This document shows, piece by piece, positions 9,249 through 17,241 of a stretch of DNA of 64,000 nucleotides (the first letter of the stretch is position 1; each line of letters opens with the position of its first letter). A model generated the notes under the pieces. The model searched no databases. It had not been told where the DNA came from and worked only from the letters and a program-made list of their open reading frames with translations. Origin of the DNA: Flavobacteriales bacterium (GTDB lineage Bacteria > Bacteroidota > Bacteroidia > Flavobacteriales_D > Crocinitomicaceae); contig CANMHB010000005.1 of NCBI GenBank assembly GCA_947497485.1, positions 124,001 to 188,000 of the forward strand. Reading direction: 5' to 3'. The translations under genes and the position numbers were made by a program.

Positions 9249-11138
9249 ATGCGTTATTCTGTGATTTTCATTTTTTTGATTTGCTTTTTGCCTGGTTTCA
9301 CACAAAAATCCAAAACGGCTAATGACGAGAAAAAAATTGACTTTAAAAACAAGTATTTCCAAGGGTTAAAATACATTGATACCACTGGAAAAATGAATCA
9401 ATACAGGCAACATGTTGAACTCTCAGAAAAAGATTCGACCTATTTTTTTGAGTTTGATTTTTCAAAAAAACAAGAGCCCTTTTACATGTCGGATCATGAA
9501 GTAACAAACGGCGAATACCGCGAATTTATTAATTGGGTAAGAGATTCCATAGCGAGGGAAAAAATTATAAAAAGATCATATAAAAATGATAAATTGGAGT
9601 GGTTAACCTATGTTGATTATAACACCGGCAAAAAAGATGAAACTGTTGACTCTAAAACAGGCGTCAAGACTGATAATGGTTTTTACATATTAAACTGGGA
9701 TAAAAAAATTGATTATGATAAACCCGAAATCATATTCTTGCTTGAAGACATGTATACTGGTTCAGAACGTTTCTATAAACGCAGAGAAATAGACACCCGT
9801 CTGCTCCTTTTTGACTATTACGATGATGACACTATTTTTAATCGGATTAACGTTTATCCAGATACTGCAAGTTGGGTTCGGGAGTTTGACTTGCGTTTTG
9901 AAAGCAATCAATTTTGGCAAACTTCTTATTCTAACTTTCCAGTCATTGGAATTACCTATCCACAAGCGGAAGCTTATTGCGTTTGGAGAACAAAGATGTA
10001 TCAGCGGGAAGCAGGTCGAAAATCAAATGGTATTTATGATAAATCACTAAAGTTTCATATTCCAACCAATGCTGAATGGGAAAGAGCGGCTTATGATTAT
10101 CAAAATAACTATCGCAATAAAGAAGATAATCACTTATATCATGTTCAAGGTGGATATGAAACAAATCGAGCTGGCTACTATCAAGCAAATTATGGCTCAA
10201 CAACATTAAGTTCTGGCTTAATTCAAAAAAATATTTGGGATGATGGTTTATTTGAAACGGGTAAGGTTTTGAGTTATGAACCAAATTTCAATGAATTATA
10301 TTGCATGTATGGCAATGTCGCAGAATGGACTCAAAGCAACCCTGAATTAGGAATTTTTTTCTCCGATTATGTTAACCCAATGCAATTCGCCTCAAGCTGG
10401 TCTCTTGATAGCACAAAATTTCTCTACATTACGGATCCATTCACCGACTCAACATTTCTTTTAGAGCGTGGAAGTTTAAAGCACAAGGAAGTTATCAGTA
10501 AAAGAATTGCGTATTACCAAGTAATGCCCGAGGATAATTTTGAAGAAGCTGTAAAAAAACTTTTTGCAATCAATTCGATTAGTGATGAATATGAAGCCAA
10601 AATTCAAGAATTGAATTTCCCAAAAGATAGCCTTAAATCTGATTCTTTAAAGAATTCGAATAAAACTGGGGTTATCGATGGAGTCTTTTTTAATGAAAAT
10701 CAAAAAGCTCGCAGGCATGGTCTTGATTTAAAACTTTATAACATTGAAACAGGTTCCTATTTTTATACAAATCCCAACTTTGAAGAAAATTATTATATCC
10801 ACTACCGCTTTAAAAATGCTTTTGATGAATTTCAGCAAAATGCTCATGCTCTAAACCGAGCTAAAAATTCATTTTCGACTAATTACTTAATGGAAGAAGA
10901 TCCTACCGGATACTTGAGATTGGTTAAGGGAGGCAGTTGGATCGATGAAGCTCATTATCTACTGCTGCATAATTCGCAAGTTTTCCACAAAGACCAATCA
11001 TCCTGTAGAATTGGTTTTCGAATTGCTGCGAATTCAGTTGGGGGTGAATTAAATACGGAGGATAAGAAACGTATTCTTAAACAAAGAGAACTGTTTAAGA
11101 AAGATATATGGATAAAATTAAATATTGATAAAAAGTGA
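9249..11138 (+). CDS. GldK/GldJ-like formylglycine-generating-enzyme-fold protein
   Basis: The 629-residue protein has a signal peptide (MRYSVIFIFLICFLPGFTQ) and no lipobox Cys. The sulfatase-modifying (FGE) fold is visible in three places: FYMSDHEVTNGEYREFINWV (about 78-97), the FPVIGITYPQAEAYCVWR block (about 231-248), and the C-terminal RLVKGGSWIDEAHYLL with SSCRIGFRIA. The layout is that of gliding-motility GldJ/GldK proteins, which are structural rather than enzymatic. There is no gldL, gldM or gldN beside it, so this is a stand-alone paralogue. The insert between the FGE blocks is long and lineage-specific. The last bases abut a 90-bp tandem repeat. Confidence 0.75.
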   Translation: MRYSVIFIFLICFLPGFTQKSKTANDEKKIDFKNKYFQGLKYIDTTGKMNQYRQHVELSEKDSTYFFEFDFSKKQEPFYMSDHEVTNGEYREFINWVRDSIAREKIIKRSYKNDKLEWLTYVDYNTGKKDETVDSKTGVKTDNGFYILNWDKKIDYDKPEIIFLLEDMYTGSERFYKRREIDTRLLLFDYYDDDTIFNRINVYPDTASWVREFDLRFESNQFWQTSYSNFPVIGITYPQAEAYCVWRTKMYQREAGRKSNGIYDKSLKFHIPTNAEWERAAYDYQNNYRNKEDNHLYHVQGGYETNRAGYYQANYGSTTLSSGLIQKNIWDDGLFETGKVLSYEPNFNELYCMYGNVAEWTQSNPELGIFFSDYVNPMQFASSWSLDSTKFLYITDPFTDSTFLLERGSLKHKEVISKRIAYYQVMPEDNFEEAVKKLFAINSISDEYEAKIQELNFPKDSLKSDSLKNSNKTGVIDGVFFNENQKARRHGLDLKLYNIETGSYFYTNPNFEENYYIHYRFKNAFDEFQQNAHALNRAKNSFSTNYLMEEDPTGYLRLVKGGSWIDEAHYLLLHNSQVFHKDQSSCRIGFRIAANSVGGELNTEDKKRILKQRELFKKDIWIKLNIDKK

Positions 11139-11139
11139 T

Positions 11140-11331
11140 ATGAAATAGCCATATAAACAGATCGCCAAGCATCGATGAAAATAACATGGCGTATTCCATA
11201 TGATCTACAAAAGACAAATTATTTACATATGAAATAAGCCATGACCAAAATGCTCGCAAACACGAATGAATATATTATATGGCGATTCCATATGACCATT
11301 AAAAAACAATTATTTACATATGAAAATAGGA
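11140..11331. repeat. Imperfect tandem repeat, about 90 bp, two copies plus a partial third
   Basis: Copies start at 11140, 11229 and 11320, each with ATGAAATA(A)GCCAT or a variant. Both full copies contain ATGGCG(T)ATTCCATATGA and end in AATTATTTACAT. The repeat starts two bases after the GldK-like stop codon and contains several CATATG half-palindromes. No protein is encoded. Confidence 0.75.
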
Positions 11332-11394
11332 TTTGTATTTGGAAAACTAAAAACAGCGTTTTACTTTTTTCAATGTAAACTTAAACTACGAAGA

Positions 11395-11556
11395 TTAATT
11401 TTCAACCTTTTTCGGATGTTTCTCTTTGCGCTTGTATGCCTTTTTTGATTCTTCTGAACGCTGGACAAAGCGACCGTCAAAGAAACCTTGTTCCACTTGT
11501 TTTTCCCGCTGTTTGCCAAGAGTCATTTTATGAAGTTTGTTCTTTATTGATTTCAT
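11395..11556 (-). CDS. Small very basic protein (53 aa)
   Basis: An ATG at 11556-11554 opens a 53-codon frame ending in TAA at 11397-11395. The protein begins MKSIKNKLHKMTLGKQREKQ, has a short VEQGFFDGRFVQRSEE centre and ends in a lysine-rich tail (KAYKRKEKHPKKVEN). The biased Lys/Arg/Glu composition, with no hydrophobic core, suggests a nucleic-acid or ribosome-associated small protein. That role is inference and I recognise no family. It is too short for usual length filters, so it could be missed in automated annotation. Confidence 0.5.
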   Translation of the reverse strand: MKSIKNKLHKMTLGKQREKQVEQGFFDGRFVQRSEESKKAYKRKEKHPKKVEN

Positions 11557-11720
11557 CGTATAAAAGTCTATCGGAAATGATTAACGAACACTTAACGTTT
11601 AAAGATTGAAAATGTAACGTTGTACGTTAAAATAATTTGAAATTTCAAAAGAGATGAATTTTAACATCATCCAATTTAATAAACAAAATAATCTTTGCTA
11701 ATTCTAGAAAACTAATGGCA

Positions 11721-12134
11721 TCAATAATACTCCACCAAAATCAAGGTGGTTATCCCATCTCTGTAAATATAATTTAAGTCAAATAAACTTTGAGGCAGTT
11801 TATTTTCACTAATATTTTTTTGATGAAACTCGATTATTTTGTCTTTGTCGTTTGCAATATAAACTCTGCGCGAATAGTAATCCCAACATTTTTCATGTAA
11901 AACAAAATATAAATTTGTTGGATATATCCATTGAATACTATCGGTATCAATATCCAGCGAACAAAACATTTCATTTAAAAGTGAATCGCAGCTATCATCA
12001 AGTTGCTCTACAAACCAATCATATACCCCTTCATTGGATTTTGCCCGAGCAGGAATGTCGAAATTGTACTTCTTTTGGGTAAAAGCATGCGAAGAGATAA
12101 CCGAGAATAAGAGCACAAATAGAATTTTAGACAT
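11721..12134 (-). CDS. Secreted protein of unknown function
   Basis: This 137-residue protein starts with a signal peptide (MSKILFVLLFSVISSHAFTQ). The mature part is acidic and contains three Cys (DSCDSLLNEMFCSLDIDTDS and HEKCWDYY). No family is recognised. It lies 44 bases downstream of the caspase-like gene on the same strand and may be co-transcribed with it. Confidence 0.55.
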   Translation of the reverse strand: MSKILFVLLFSVISSHAFTQKKYNFDIPARAKSNEGVYDWFVEQLDDSCDSLLNEMFCSLDIDTDSIQWIYPTNLYFVLHEKCWDYYSRRVYIANDKDKIIEFHQKNISENKLPQSLFDLNYIYRDGITTLILVEYY

Positions 12135-12178
12135 GGTTAATTGATTTAAATTTCACTTATTCCAGACATTGCGATGAT

Positions 12179-12997
12179 TTACTTATTCGAAAGAAGTTGT
12201 ATTTGACTAACTGTTAACTCAGGGTTACCAATAAATGCGATGTTATAGTCTTTAGGTTCCAGATGTTTCTTTTTATTCTTTTTCTTAACAGACTCATCAT
12301 CCTCATCTTCGACTGAGTAGGCAATACCAAAGTTCAAGTCTCGATTTAAATCTGAATCATTTAATGCCTCGATTACTTCAATTTGTGTCCACATAAAACA
12401 TGAAAGTTCAAAGGACTCTACAAGGCTTTTTCCAGAAAGAAATTCTTTCAAAAAATCGTCAACACCACCAAAATAATTATTTGCATAATAAGCGCTCGCA
12501 CCTGCAAGAAAAAAGGGTTTCGCGCTTCCAATAACGCGTTCTTTCGCCTCTTCCAAATCAATTTCATAATAATCTGCAGCCGACGATCCTGCTCCACCAC
12601 AAACAGATTGAAAAATTACAAGGGGATTATTTTTAAACTCGAGTTCATCAACAATTGTTTGTGCTGAAATAAAATCATTTAATACGAGTCCACCATAACC
12701 ACCATCCAAACCCAATTCAGTTCCGTGACCATTGTATATGAAGATTGAAGCATTCAGTGCCGCTTTTTTTATTTTATTCCAATTGTCACGCGGGGAATAA
12801 AATCGATGAATTACATAATTGTTTTCCTTTAGAATTTCGGCAATATCTTCCATGCGTTTCTTCGACTCATCGCCGGAAGAAAGTTCTGATCCGATTATTA
12901 AAACTGCTTCCTTTGGTTCTGCTCTATTTTCGGATGTTTGAGCAAGGACACATTCTGAAAGCAATAACAAAAAAGTAACTAGAAAAATTGATCGCAT
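12179..12997 (-). CDS. Secreted caspase-like (clan CD) protein
   Basis: The 272 residues start with a signal peptide (MRSIFLVTFLLLLSECVLAQ). Residues 31-140 show the caspase/gingipain pattern: a beta strand AVLIIGSELSSGDE, then SIFIYNGHGTE with the catalytic-type His (H91), then PLVIFQSVCGGAGSSA with the catalytic-type Cys (C133). The FFLAGASAYYAN segment that follows fits the C25/CHAT pattern. The dyad is intact, so a secreted or periplasmic cysteine peptidase is likely; the target is unknown. The acidic DDSD stretches and KKKNKKKH tract near the C-terminus are unusual. No CHAT-associated repeats or partner genes are seen. Confidence 0.7.
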   Translation of the reverse strand: MRSIFLVTFLLLLSECVLAQTSENRAEPKEAVLIIGSELSSGDESKKRMEDIAEILKENNYVIHRFYSPRDNWNKIKKAALNASIFIYNGHGTELGLDGGYGGLVLNDFISAQTIVDELEFKNNPLVIFQSVCGGAGSSAADYYEIDLEEAKERVIGSAKPFFLAGASAYYANNYFGGVDDFLKEFLSGKSLVESFELSCFMWTQIEVIEALNDSDLNRDLNFGIAYSVEDEDDESVKKKNKKKHLEPKDYNIAFIGNPELTVSQIQLLSNK

Positions 12998-13080
12998 GAT
13001 TTGTAAAATGTTGGTTTGAAAAACAGAATCTAATTCTAAAACTCAAACAACGAAGATGGTTACAGATGATATGACCACAA

Positions 13081-13206
13081 CTAAAAAATGTTGGTTGACT
13101 AATTCCATGCTGGCGGCAAATTTCACTTAAAGACATTCCAGCATATTGAATCCATAAAATCGCTACGATTTGTGACTCCGTAAATCTTGAATTTTTTCAA
13201 ATTATT
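13081..13206 (-). pseudogene. Relic of an IS3-family transposase OrfA N-terminus
   Basis: Read on the minus strand, the frame gives KNSRFTESQIVAILWIQYAG then MSLSEICRQHGISQPTFF. This is the helix-turn-helix start of IS3-family OrfA (usual pattern: KKSRFTESQIVAILKE..AG....EICRKHGIS..TYY). Similarity stops abruptly after PTFF and the initiating ATG is missing (TGA precedes KNSRF). No OrfB or terminal repeats are seen, so it is a short decayed fragment. Confidence 0.75.
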
Positions 13207-13367
13207 TGAGTTTTACCGACTCTAGGTATAACCATTTCTGTTTTAAGAAAGCTTACGCTATTTTTTTGGTGATTTTTTTATTAAATTCACTTTTTTAACA
13301 TCAAATATTCCGAAAAATCGTTTCTTAACAATTATTGGTTTTTATTGAATTTAAGTTTAATTGTTTA

Positions 13368-13391
13368 TTTTAATTTTAATTTTAATTTTAT
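13368..13391. repeat. (TTTTAA)n microsatellite
   Basis: Four tandem TTTTAA-type units lie 7 bases upstream of the 13398 start codon. The tract may form part of an AT-rich promoter or UP-like region. Confidence 0.5.
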
Positions 13392-13397
13392 TTAGAT

Positions 13398-14033
13398 ATG
13401 GAATACGTTACATATACAAAATACCAAACCGAAAAAGAAGCTGAAGAAACAATAAATTTGTTAAATGTTCACGGAATCAATTATATTGCAGAGAAAATTT
13501 ATTCACCCCTTGATAGTGTTATCATAGGAGGCCCAGTGATAAATTATAGCATTGAATTAAAAATAAAATTGACGGACTTTGTGAAAGTTGATGAAATTCT
13601 TAGCGAAATTTCAGATAACAACCTTGAGAGTGTCATTAATGATCATTATTTGAATAATTTCACAAATGAAGAACTAATTGAAATAATCGAAAAGTTTGAC
13701 GAATGGAATAATACGGATTTTTTATTAGCTAAGAAAATATTATTGAGTAGAGGCATAAATGTTTCCAATGAAAAAGTGCAAGAGTTGAGAGAAAAAAGAT
13801 TGCTTTTGTTGTCAAAGAAAAAATCGAAAGAAAAAATTCATTTTTCATATTTTTATAAGTTGGGAGTTTTTCTTGTAATTCTAGGTCTTGGTTCTTTAAT
13901 ATTAAATTATTTCGGTATCAAATTATTGATAATCGAGCGGTTAGGACTTTATAAAGGTTTTTACAATAATATCATTATGACTGTAATAGGACTCTTATTT
14001 ATTATATCCACAGATAAAACGAGAAAGCACTGA
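13398..14033 (+). CDS. DUF2007-like N-terminal domain with C-terminal membrane segments
   Basis: The 211-residue protein begins with a small alpha/beta domain (EYVTYTKYQTEKEAEETINL then LNVHGINYIAE, ending KVDEILSE), which resembles the DUF2007 putative signal-transducing fold. A helical linker follows and then two membrane helices (about 155-173 and 190-205). It is flanked by an IS3 relic and by aroQ on the opposite strand. The domain call is tentative and the role unknown. Confidence 0.55.
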   Translation: MEYVTYTKYQTEKEAEETINLLNVHGINYIAEKIYSPLDSVIIGGPVINYSIELKIKLTDFVKVDEILSEISDNNLESVINDHYLNNFTNEELIEIIEKFDEWNNTDFLLAKKILLSRGINVSNEKVQELREKRLLLLSKKKSKEKIHFSYFYKLGVFLVILGLGSLILNYFGIKLLIIERLGLYKGFYNNIIMTVIGLLFIISTDKTRKH

Positions 14034-14062
14034 AATCGGATATTTGAATTTTTTTTTTAAAA

Positions 14063-14473
14063 CTAGTTATCTATGAAAAATTTAGTTGCCAACTCATACC
14101 CCTTCAATCCAAATCCAAAAATACAGCCTTTGCAAACCGGACTCAACAATGATTCATGACGGAAAGATTCACGACCAGCAATATTTGAAATATGAACTTC
14201 CACAACAGGAATGGAAATCGATGCAACACAATCGCGAATAGCAACACTCGTATGGGAATAGCCTCCGGCATTTAGAACGATGCCATCGCAACTTGCGCGC
14301 TGAAGCACATTGATGATTTCACCTTCAACATTCGACTGAAAATATTCCAATTCACAATCCACTCTTGATTTCAATTCAATTAAATATGATTCGAAACTAA
14401 CATTACCATATATTTGTGGGTCACGTGTTCCTAATAAATTCAAATTTGGACCGTTAATTATCAAAATTTTCAT
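14063..14473 (-). CDS. aroQ: Type II 3-dehydroquinate dehydratase
   Basis: AroQ converts 3-dehydroquinate to 3-dehydroshikimate in the shikimate pathway. INGPNLNLLGTRDPQIYG (residues 5-22) carries the Arg and catalytic Tyr, LNAGGYSHTSVAIRD holds the substrate loop, EVHISN is present, and AGRESFRHES carries the active-site His. At 136 residues it is slightly short of the usual 140-150 but complete. Its ATG is separated from the divergent xerD ATG by two bases. Confidence 0.96.
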   Translation of the reverse strand: MKILIINGPNLNLLGTRDPQIYGNVSFESYLIELKSRVDCELEYFQSNVEGEIINVLQRASCDGIVLNAGGYSHTSVAIRDCVASISIPVVEVHISNIAGRESFRHESLLSPVCKGCIFGFGLKGYELATKFFIDN

Positions 14474-14475
14474 TG

Positions 14476-15378
14476 ATGTCGAATTGGAGCCGCTATATTA
14501 AGGATTTTGTTTCATATCTGAAAATTGAAAAGGGCTTAGCTGAAAATTCAATTTTAGCTTACCAAAACGATGTTGCAAAACTCAGTGAATTCGCTATTCA
14601 TTTAAATAAAAGTGCTGAACAACTTTCATATGAAGATTTAAAAAATTTCATTGCCGAACTTTTTGATTTAGGACTGAGTGCACGTAGTCAAGCCCGAATC
14701 ATATCTGGAATAAAACAATTTTATGCTTTCTTGTTGATTGAAAATTTAATTAAAGACGATCCAAGCGAATTACTTGAACAACCAAAAATTGGAAGAAAAT
14801 TACCGGAGGTTTTGACAATTGAAGAAATAGATGCATTAATTGCGGCAATTGATTTAAGTAAAAATGAAGGTCATCGAAATCGAGCTATTTTGGAAACCTT
14901 GTATAGTTGCGGAATGCGAGTAAGTGAGTTAATAAACTTGAAATTCAGCGACTTGTATTTTGATGAAGGATTTATTCGTGTAATAGGAAAAGGAAACAAG
15001 GAACGTCTTGTTCCTGTTAGTCCACAGGTTCAAAAAGAAATTGAATTGTATCAAAATCACATTCGCAGACATTTGGAAATAACAAAAGGCCATGAAAATT
15101 TTGTTTTCTTAAACCGACGTGGTAGCCAACTTACGCGAGTCATGATTTTTACAATTATCAAAGATTTGGCAAAAGCTATTGGATTAAAAAAAACAATTTC
15201 ACCTCACACCTTTAGACATTCATTTGCTACCCATTTGATTGAAGGTGGAGCGAACTTGCGTGCCATTCAAGATATGCTTGGACATGAATCGATAACAACA
15301 ACTGAAATATATACGCACCTCGACCAACGTTTCCTTCGTGATGCCATTTTGAATTTTCATCCAAGAAATAGTCAATAA
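14476..15378 (+). CDS. xerD: Tyrosine recombinase XerD (XerC/D family)
   Basis: Xer recombinases resolve chromosome dimers at dif during division. The N-terminal SAM-like core-binding domain spans about 1-90. The catalytic domain has R in CGMRVSELINL, K in GKGNKERLVPVS, HTFRHSFATHLI, LGHESITTTEIYTH and the Tyr in IYTH, so all catalytic residues are present. The 300-residue length is standard. I choose the ATG at 14476; a TTG overlapping the aroQ start codon would add one residue. A single-copy chromosomal gene beside aroQ fits the Flavobacteriia xerD context. XerC cannot be fully excluded. Confidence 0.9.
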   Translation: MSNWSRYIKDFVSYLKIEKGLAENSILAYQNDVAKLSEFAIHLNKSAEQLSYEDLKNFIAELFDLGLSARSQARIISGIKQFYAFLLIENLIKDDPSELLEQPKIGRKLPEVLTIEEIDALIAAIDLSKNEGHRNRAILETLYSCGMRVSELINLKFSDLYFDEGFIRVIGKGNKERLVPVSPQVQKEIELYQNHIRRHLEITKGHENFVFLNRRGSQLTRVMIFTIIKDLAKAIGLKKTISPHTFRHSFATHLIEGGANLRAIQDMLGHESITTTEIYTHLDQRFLRDAILNFHPRNSQ

Positions 15379-15441
15379 AGATCTCGTTTACAGTTCATTT
15401 GAAATAAATCCAAAATTATTTCAGAAATATCGATTAATCTG

Positions 15442-15472
15442 TTTGTAGAATCGAAAAAAGTAATTACATTTG
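15442..15472 (+). promoter_or_regulatory. Bacteroidota promoter for the rpmB-rpmG-DUF4295 operon
   Basis: TTTG at 15442-15445 and TACATTTG at 15465-15472, with a 19-base spacer, match the -33 / -7 consensus. The start codon follows 37 bases later. Confidence 0.75.
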
Positions 15473-15508
15473 CATCCGCTTTTTATATTTTTAAGTAAAC
15501 AAAAAGAC

Positions 15509-15745
15509 ATGTCACGAGTTTGTCAATTAACAGGAAAGTCAGTAATGGTGGGGAATAATGTTTCTCACTCGAACAGAAAAACGAAGCGTCGCTTCTATCC
15601 AAATTTGGTAACGAAAAAGTTTTTTGTACCGGAAGATAATTCATTCATAACGTTAAAAATTTCTACATCTGCGTTAAGAACGATAAACAAGAAAGGTATT
15701 TCCGCTTGTTTGAAAGAAGCACGTGAAAAAGGTTATTTGAAATAA
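15509..15745 (+). CDS. rpmB: 50S ribosomal protein L28
   Basis: The 78-residue product begins MSRVCQLTGKSVMVGNNVSH and continues with SNRKTKRRFYPNLVTKKFF, the diagnostic L28 core. I use the ATG at 15509; an upstream TTG frame extension to 15470 would run through the -7 promoter box and is wrong. It is the first gene of a three-gene ribosomal operon. Confidence 0.97.
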   Translation: MSRVCQLTGKSVMVGNNVSHSNRKTKRRFYPNLVTKKFFVPEDNSFITLKISTSALRTINKKGISACLKEAREKGYLK

Positions 15746-15778
15746 TCCTGTTGGGAAACAGAATAAAGTAAAGATAAA

Positions 15779-15967
15779 ATGGCAAAGAAAAGTAAAGGTA
15801 ATCGCATTCAAGTAATTTTAGAGTGCACTGAGCATAAAGATTCAGGAATGGCTGGTACTTCTCGTTATATTACAACGAAAAACAGAAAGAATACTCCAGA
15901 TCGTATGGAAATTAAAAAATACAATCCGATCTTGAAGAAATATACAGTTCACAAAGAAATTAAATAA
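15779..15967 (+). CDS. rpmG: 50S ribosomal protein L33
   Basis: This 62-residue protein has the L33 pattern ([17 protein letters not shown], then [20 protein letters not shown] then YNPILKKYT). It lacks the paired CxxC motifs of the zinc-binding form (only one Cys), so it is the C- (zinc-independent) type. It lies 33 bases after rpmB. Confidence 0.97.
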   Translation: MAKKSKGNRIQVILECTEHKDSGMAGTSRYITTKNRKNTPDRMEIKKYNPILKKYTVHKEIK

Positions 15968-15975
15968 TTTAGGTC

Positions 15976-16131
15976 ATGGCAAAGAAAGTTGTAGCTTCGC
16001 TTCAAAAAGGTGGTGGTAAAGAACATACCAAAGTCATTAAAATGATTAAGTCGGATAAATCAGGTTCTTACACATTCAAAGAAGAAATCGTTCACAACGA
16101 TAAAGTGAAAGAGTGGTTCGCAAAAAACTAA
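15976..16131 (+). CDS. DUF4295 small protein of the L28-L33 operon
   Basis: A 51-residue frame (MAKKVVASLQKGGGKEHTKV, ending VKEWFAKN) starts 8 bases after the rpmG stop. It is recognisable as the DUF4295 family that follows rpmB-rpmG in Bacteroidota. Its high Lys content and location suggest a ribosome-linked role, which is inference. It falls below common ORF-length cut-offs. Confidence 0.92.
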   Translation: MAKKVVASLQKGGGKEHTKVIKMIKSDKSGSYTFKEEIVHNDKVKEWFAKN

Positions 16132-16153
16132 TTGATTAAACAATCTTAATTTA

Positions 16154-16180
16154 AAGCTTCCACAAGGGAGCTTTTTTTTT
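16154..16180 (+). terminator. Intrinsic terminator between DUF4295 and ftsY
   Basis: An 8-bp stem (AAGCTTCC / GGGAGCTT, one T-G pair) with loop ACAA is followed by a run of Ts ending at 16180. The ftsY ATG is only six bases further on, so the hairpin occupies the place of the ftsY leader. Confidence 0.85.
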
Positions 16181-16185
16181 GAAAC

Positions 16186-17145
16186 ATGGGACTATTTGAT
16201 TTTTTTTCGCGATCTAAAAAAGAAAACTTAGATCAAGGACTTGAAAAAACCAAGCAATCGTTTTTTTCAAAAATAGCGCGCGCCATTGTTGGTAAATCCA
16301 AGGTGGATGACGAAGTTCTTGATAATCTGGAAGAAATTCTAATAAGTTCTGATGTTGGTGTTGAAACTACCTTAAAAATTATCGATCGCATTCAAGCTCG
16401 CGTTTCGCGCGACAAAGTTCTAGGAACCGATGAACTAAATTTTGTGCTTCGTGATGAAATTGCGGCTTTACTTGAGGAAAACAATTCAAACCAAAACGGT
16501 TCACTTGAAATAAATCCGCCAGCAGATGGGAACCCCTATGTTATTATGGTTGTTGGTGTAAATGGCGTTGGGAAAACCACAACTATTGGAAAGCTTGCTC
16601 ATCAATTTAAAAAAGCAGGTAAAAAAGTTGTTCTAGGTGCTGCTGACACCTTTCGAGCTGCCGCAGTTGATCAATTAATTATTTGGTCAAAACGAGTTGA
16701 TGTCCCAATCATTCAGCAAGGGATGGGAGCAGATCCGGCTAGCGTTGCATTCGACACCTTACAATCAGCCAAATCACAAAATGCGGATGTTGTTATTATT
16801 GATACGGCAGGAAGACTCCACAACAAGGTTAATTTAATGAACGAATTAACCAAAATAAAGCGCGTAATGGAAAAGGTAGTTCCGGGAGCGCCGCATGAAA
16901 TTCTTTTAGTGCTCGATGGTTCTACAGGACAGAATGCATTTGAGCAAGCAAAACAATTTTCGCAAGCCACTGACATAAACGCCCTTGCCGTTACAAAATT
17001 AGATGGTACTGCTAAAGGAGGTGTAGTAATTGGCATAAGCGATCAAATGAAAATTCCAGTTAAATACATTGGCGTTGGCGAAAAAATGGAAGATCTTCAA
17101 TTATTTGATCGAAAAGAATTCGTAGACTCTTTATTTTCAGATTGA
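16186..17145 (+). CDS. ftsY: Signal recognition particle receptor FtsY
   Basis: FtsY is the GTPase that docks SRP-ribosome complexes at the membrane. The N domain (about 1-110) is followed by the G domain with VNGVGKTTTIGKLA (G1), DTFRAAAVDQL, DTAGRLHNK (G3), TKLDGTAKGG (G4) and GVGEKMEDLQLFD (G5). At 319 residues it is the short form without the acidic A domain, normal for Bacteroidota. The start is fixed by the MGLFDFFSRSKK amphipathic N-terminus. A terminator hairpin ends six bases upstream. Confidence 0.97.
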   Translation: MGLFDFFSRSKKENLDQGLEKTKQSFFSKIARAIVGKSKVDDEVLDNLEEILISSDVGVETTLKIIDRIQARVSRDKVLGTDELNFVLRDEIAALLEENNSNQNGSLEINPPADGNPYVIMVVGVNGVGKTTTIGKLAHQFKKAGKKVVLGAADTFRAAAVDQLIIWSKRVDVPIIQQGMGADPASVAFDTLQSAKSQNADVVIIDTAGRLHNKVNLMNELTKIKRVMEKVVPGAPHEILLVLDGSTGQNAFEQAKQFSQATDINALAVTKLDGTAKGGVVIGISDQMKIPVKYIGVGEKMEDLQLFDRKEFVDSLFSD

Positions 17146-17241
17146 TGGCCCATTAAAAGAAATTAACACTGTTTTTTTCTTATCAACTTTCTTCTTTTTT
17201 TGATTTTATTTCAATAATTTGGTGATCTAAAACATCAAACT

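Noticed and set aside
9762..10284. Antisense ORFs of 67 and 110 residues inside the GldK-like gene
   Set aside because: They are shadows with no family similarity and no promoter.
12924..13080. Continuation of the IS3-like frame as a full 70-residue protein
   Set aside because: Transposase similarity ends at PTFF (13081). The remainder is an unrelated open stretch overlapping the caspase-like gene.
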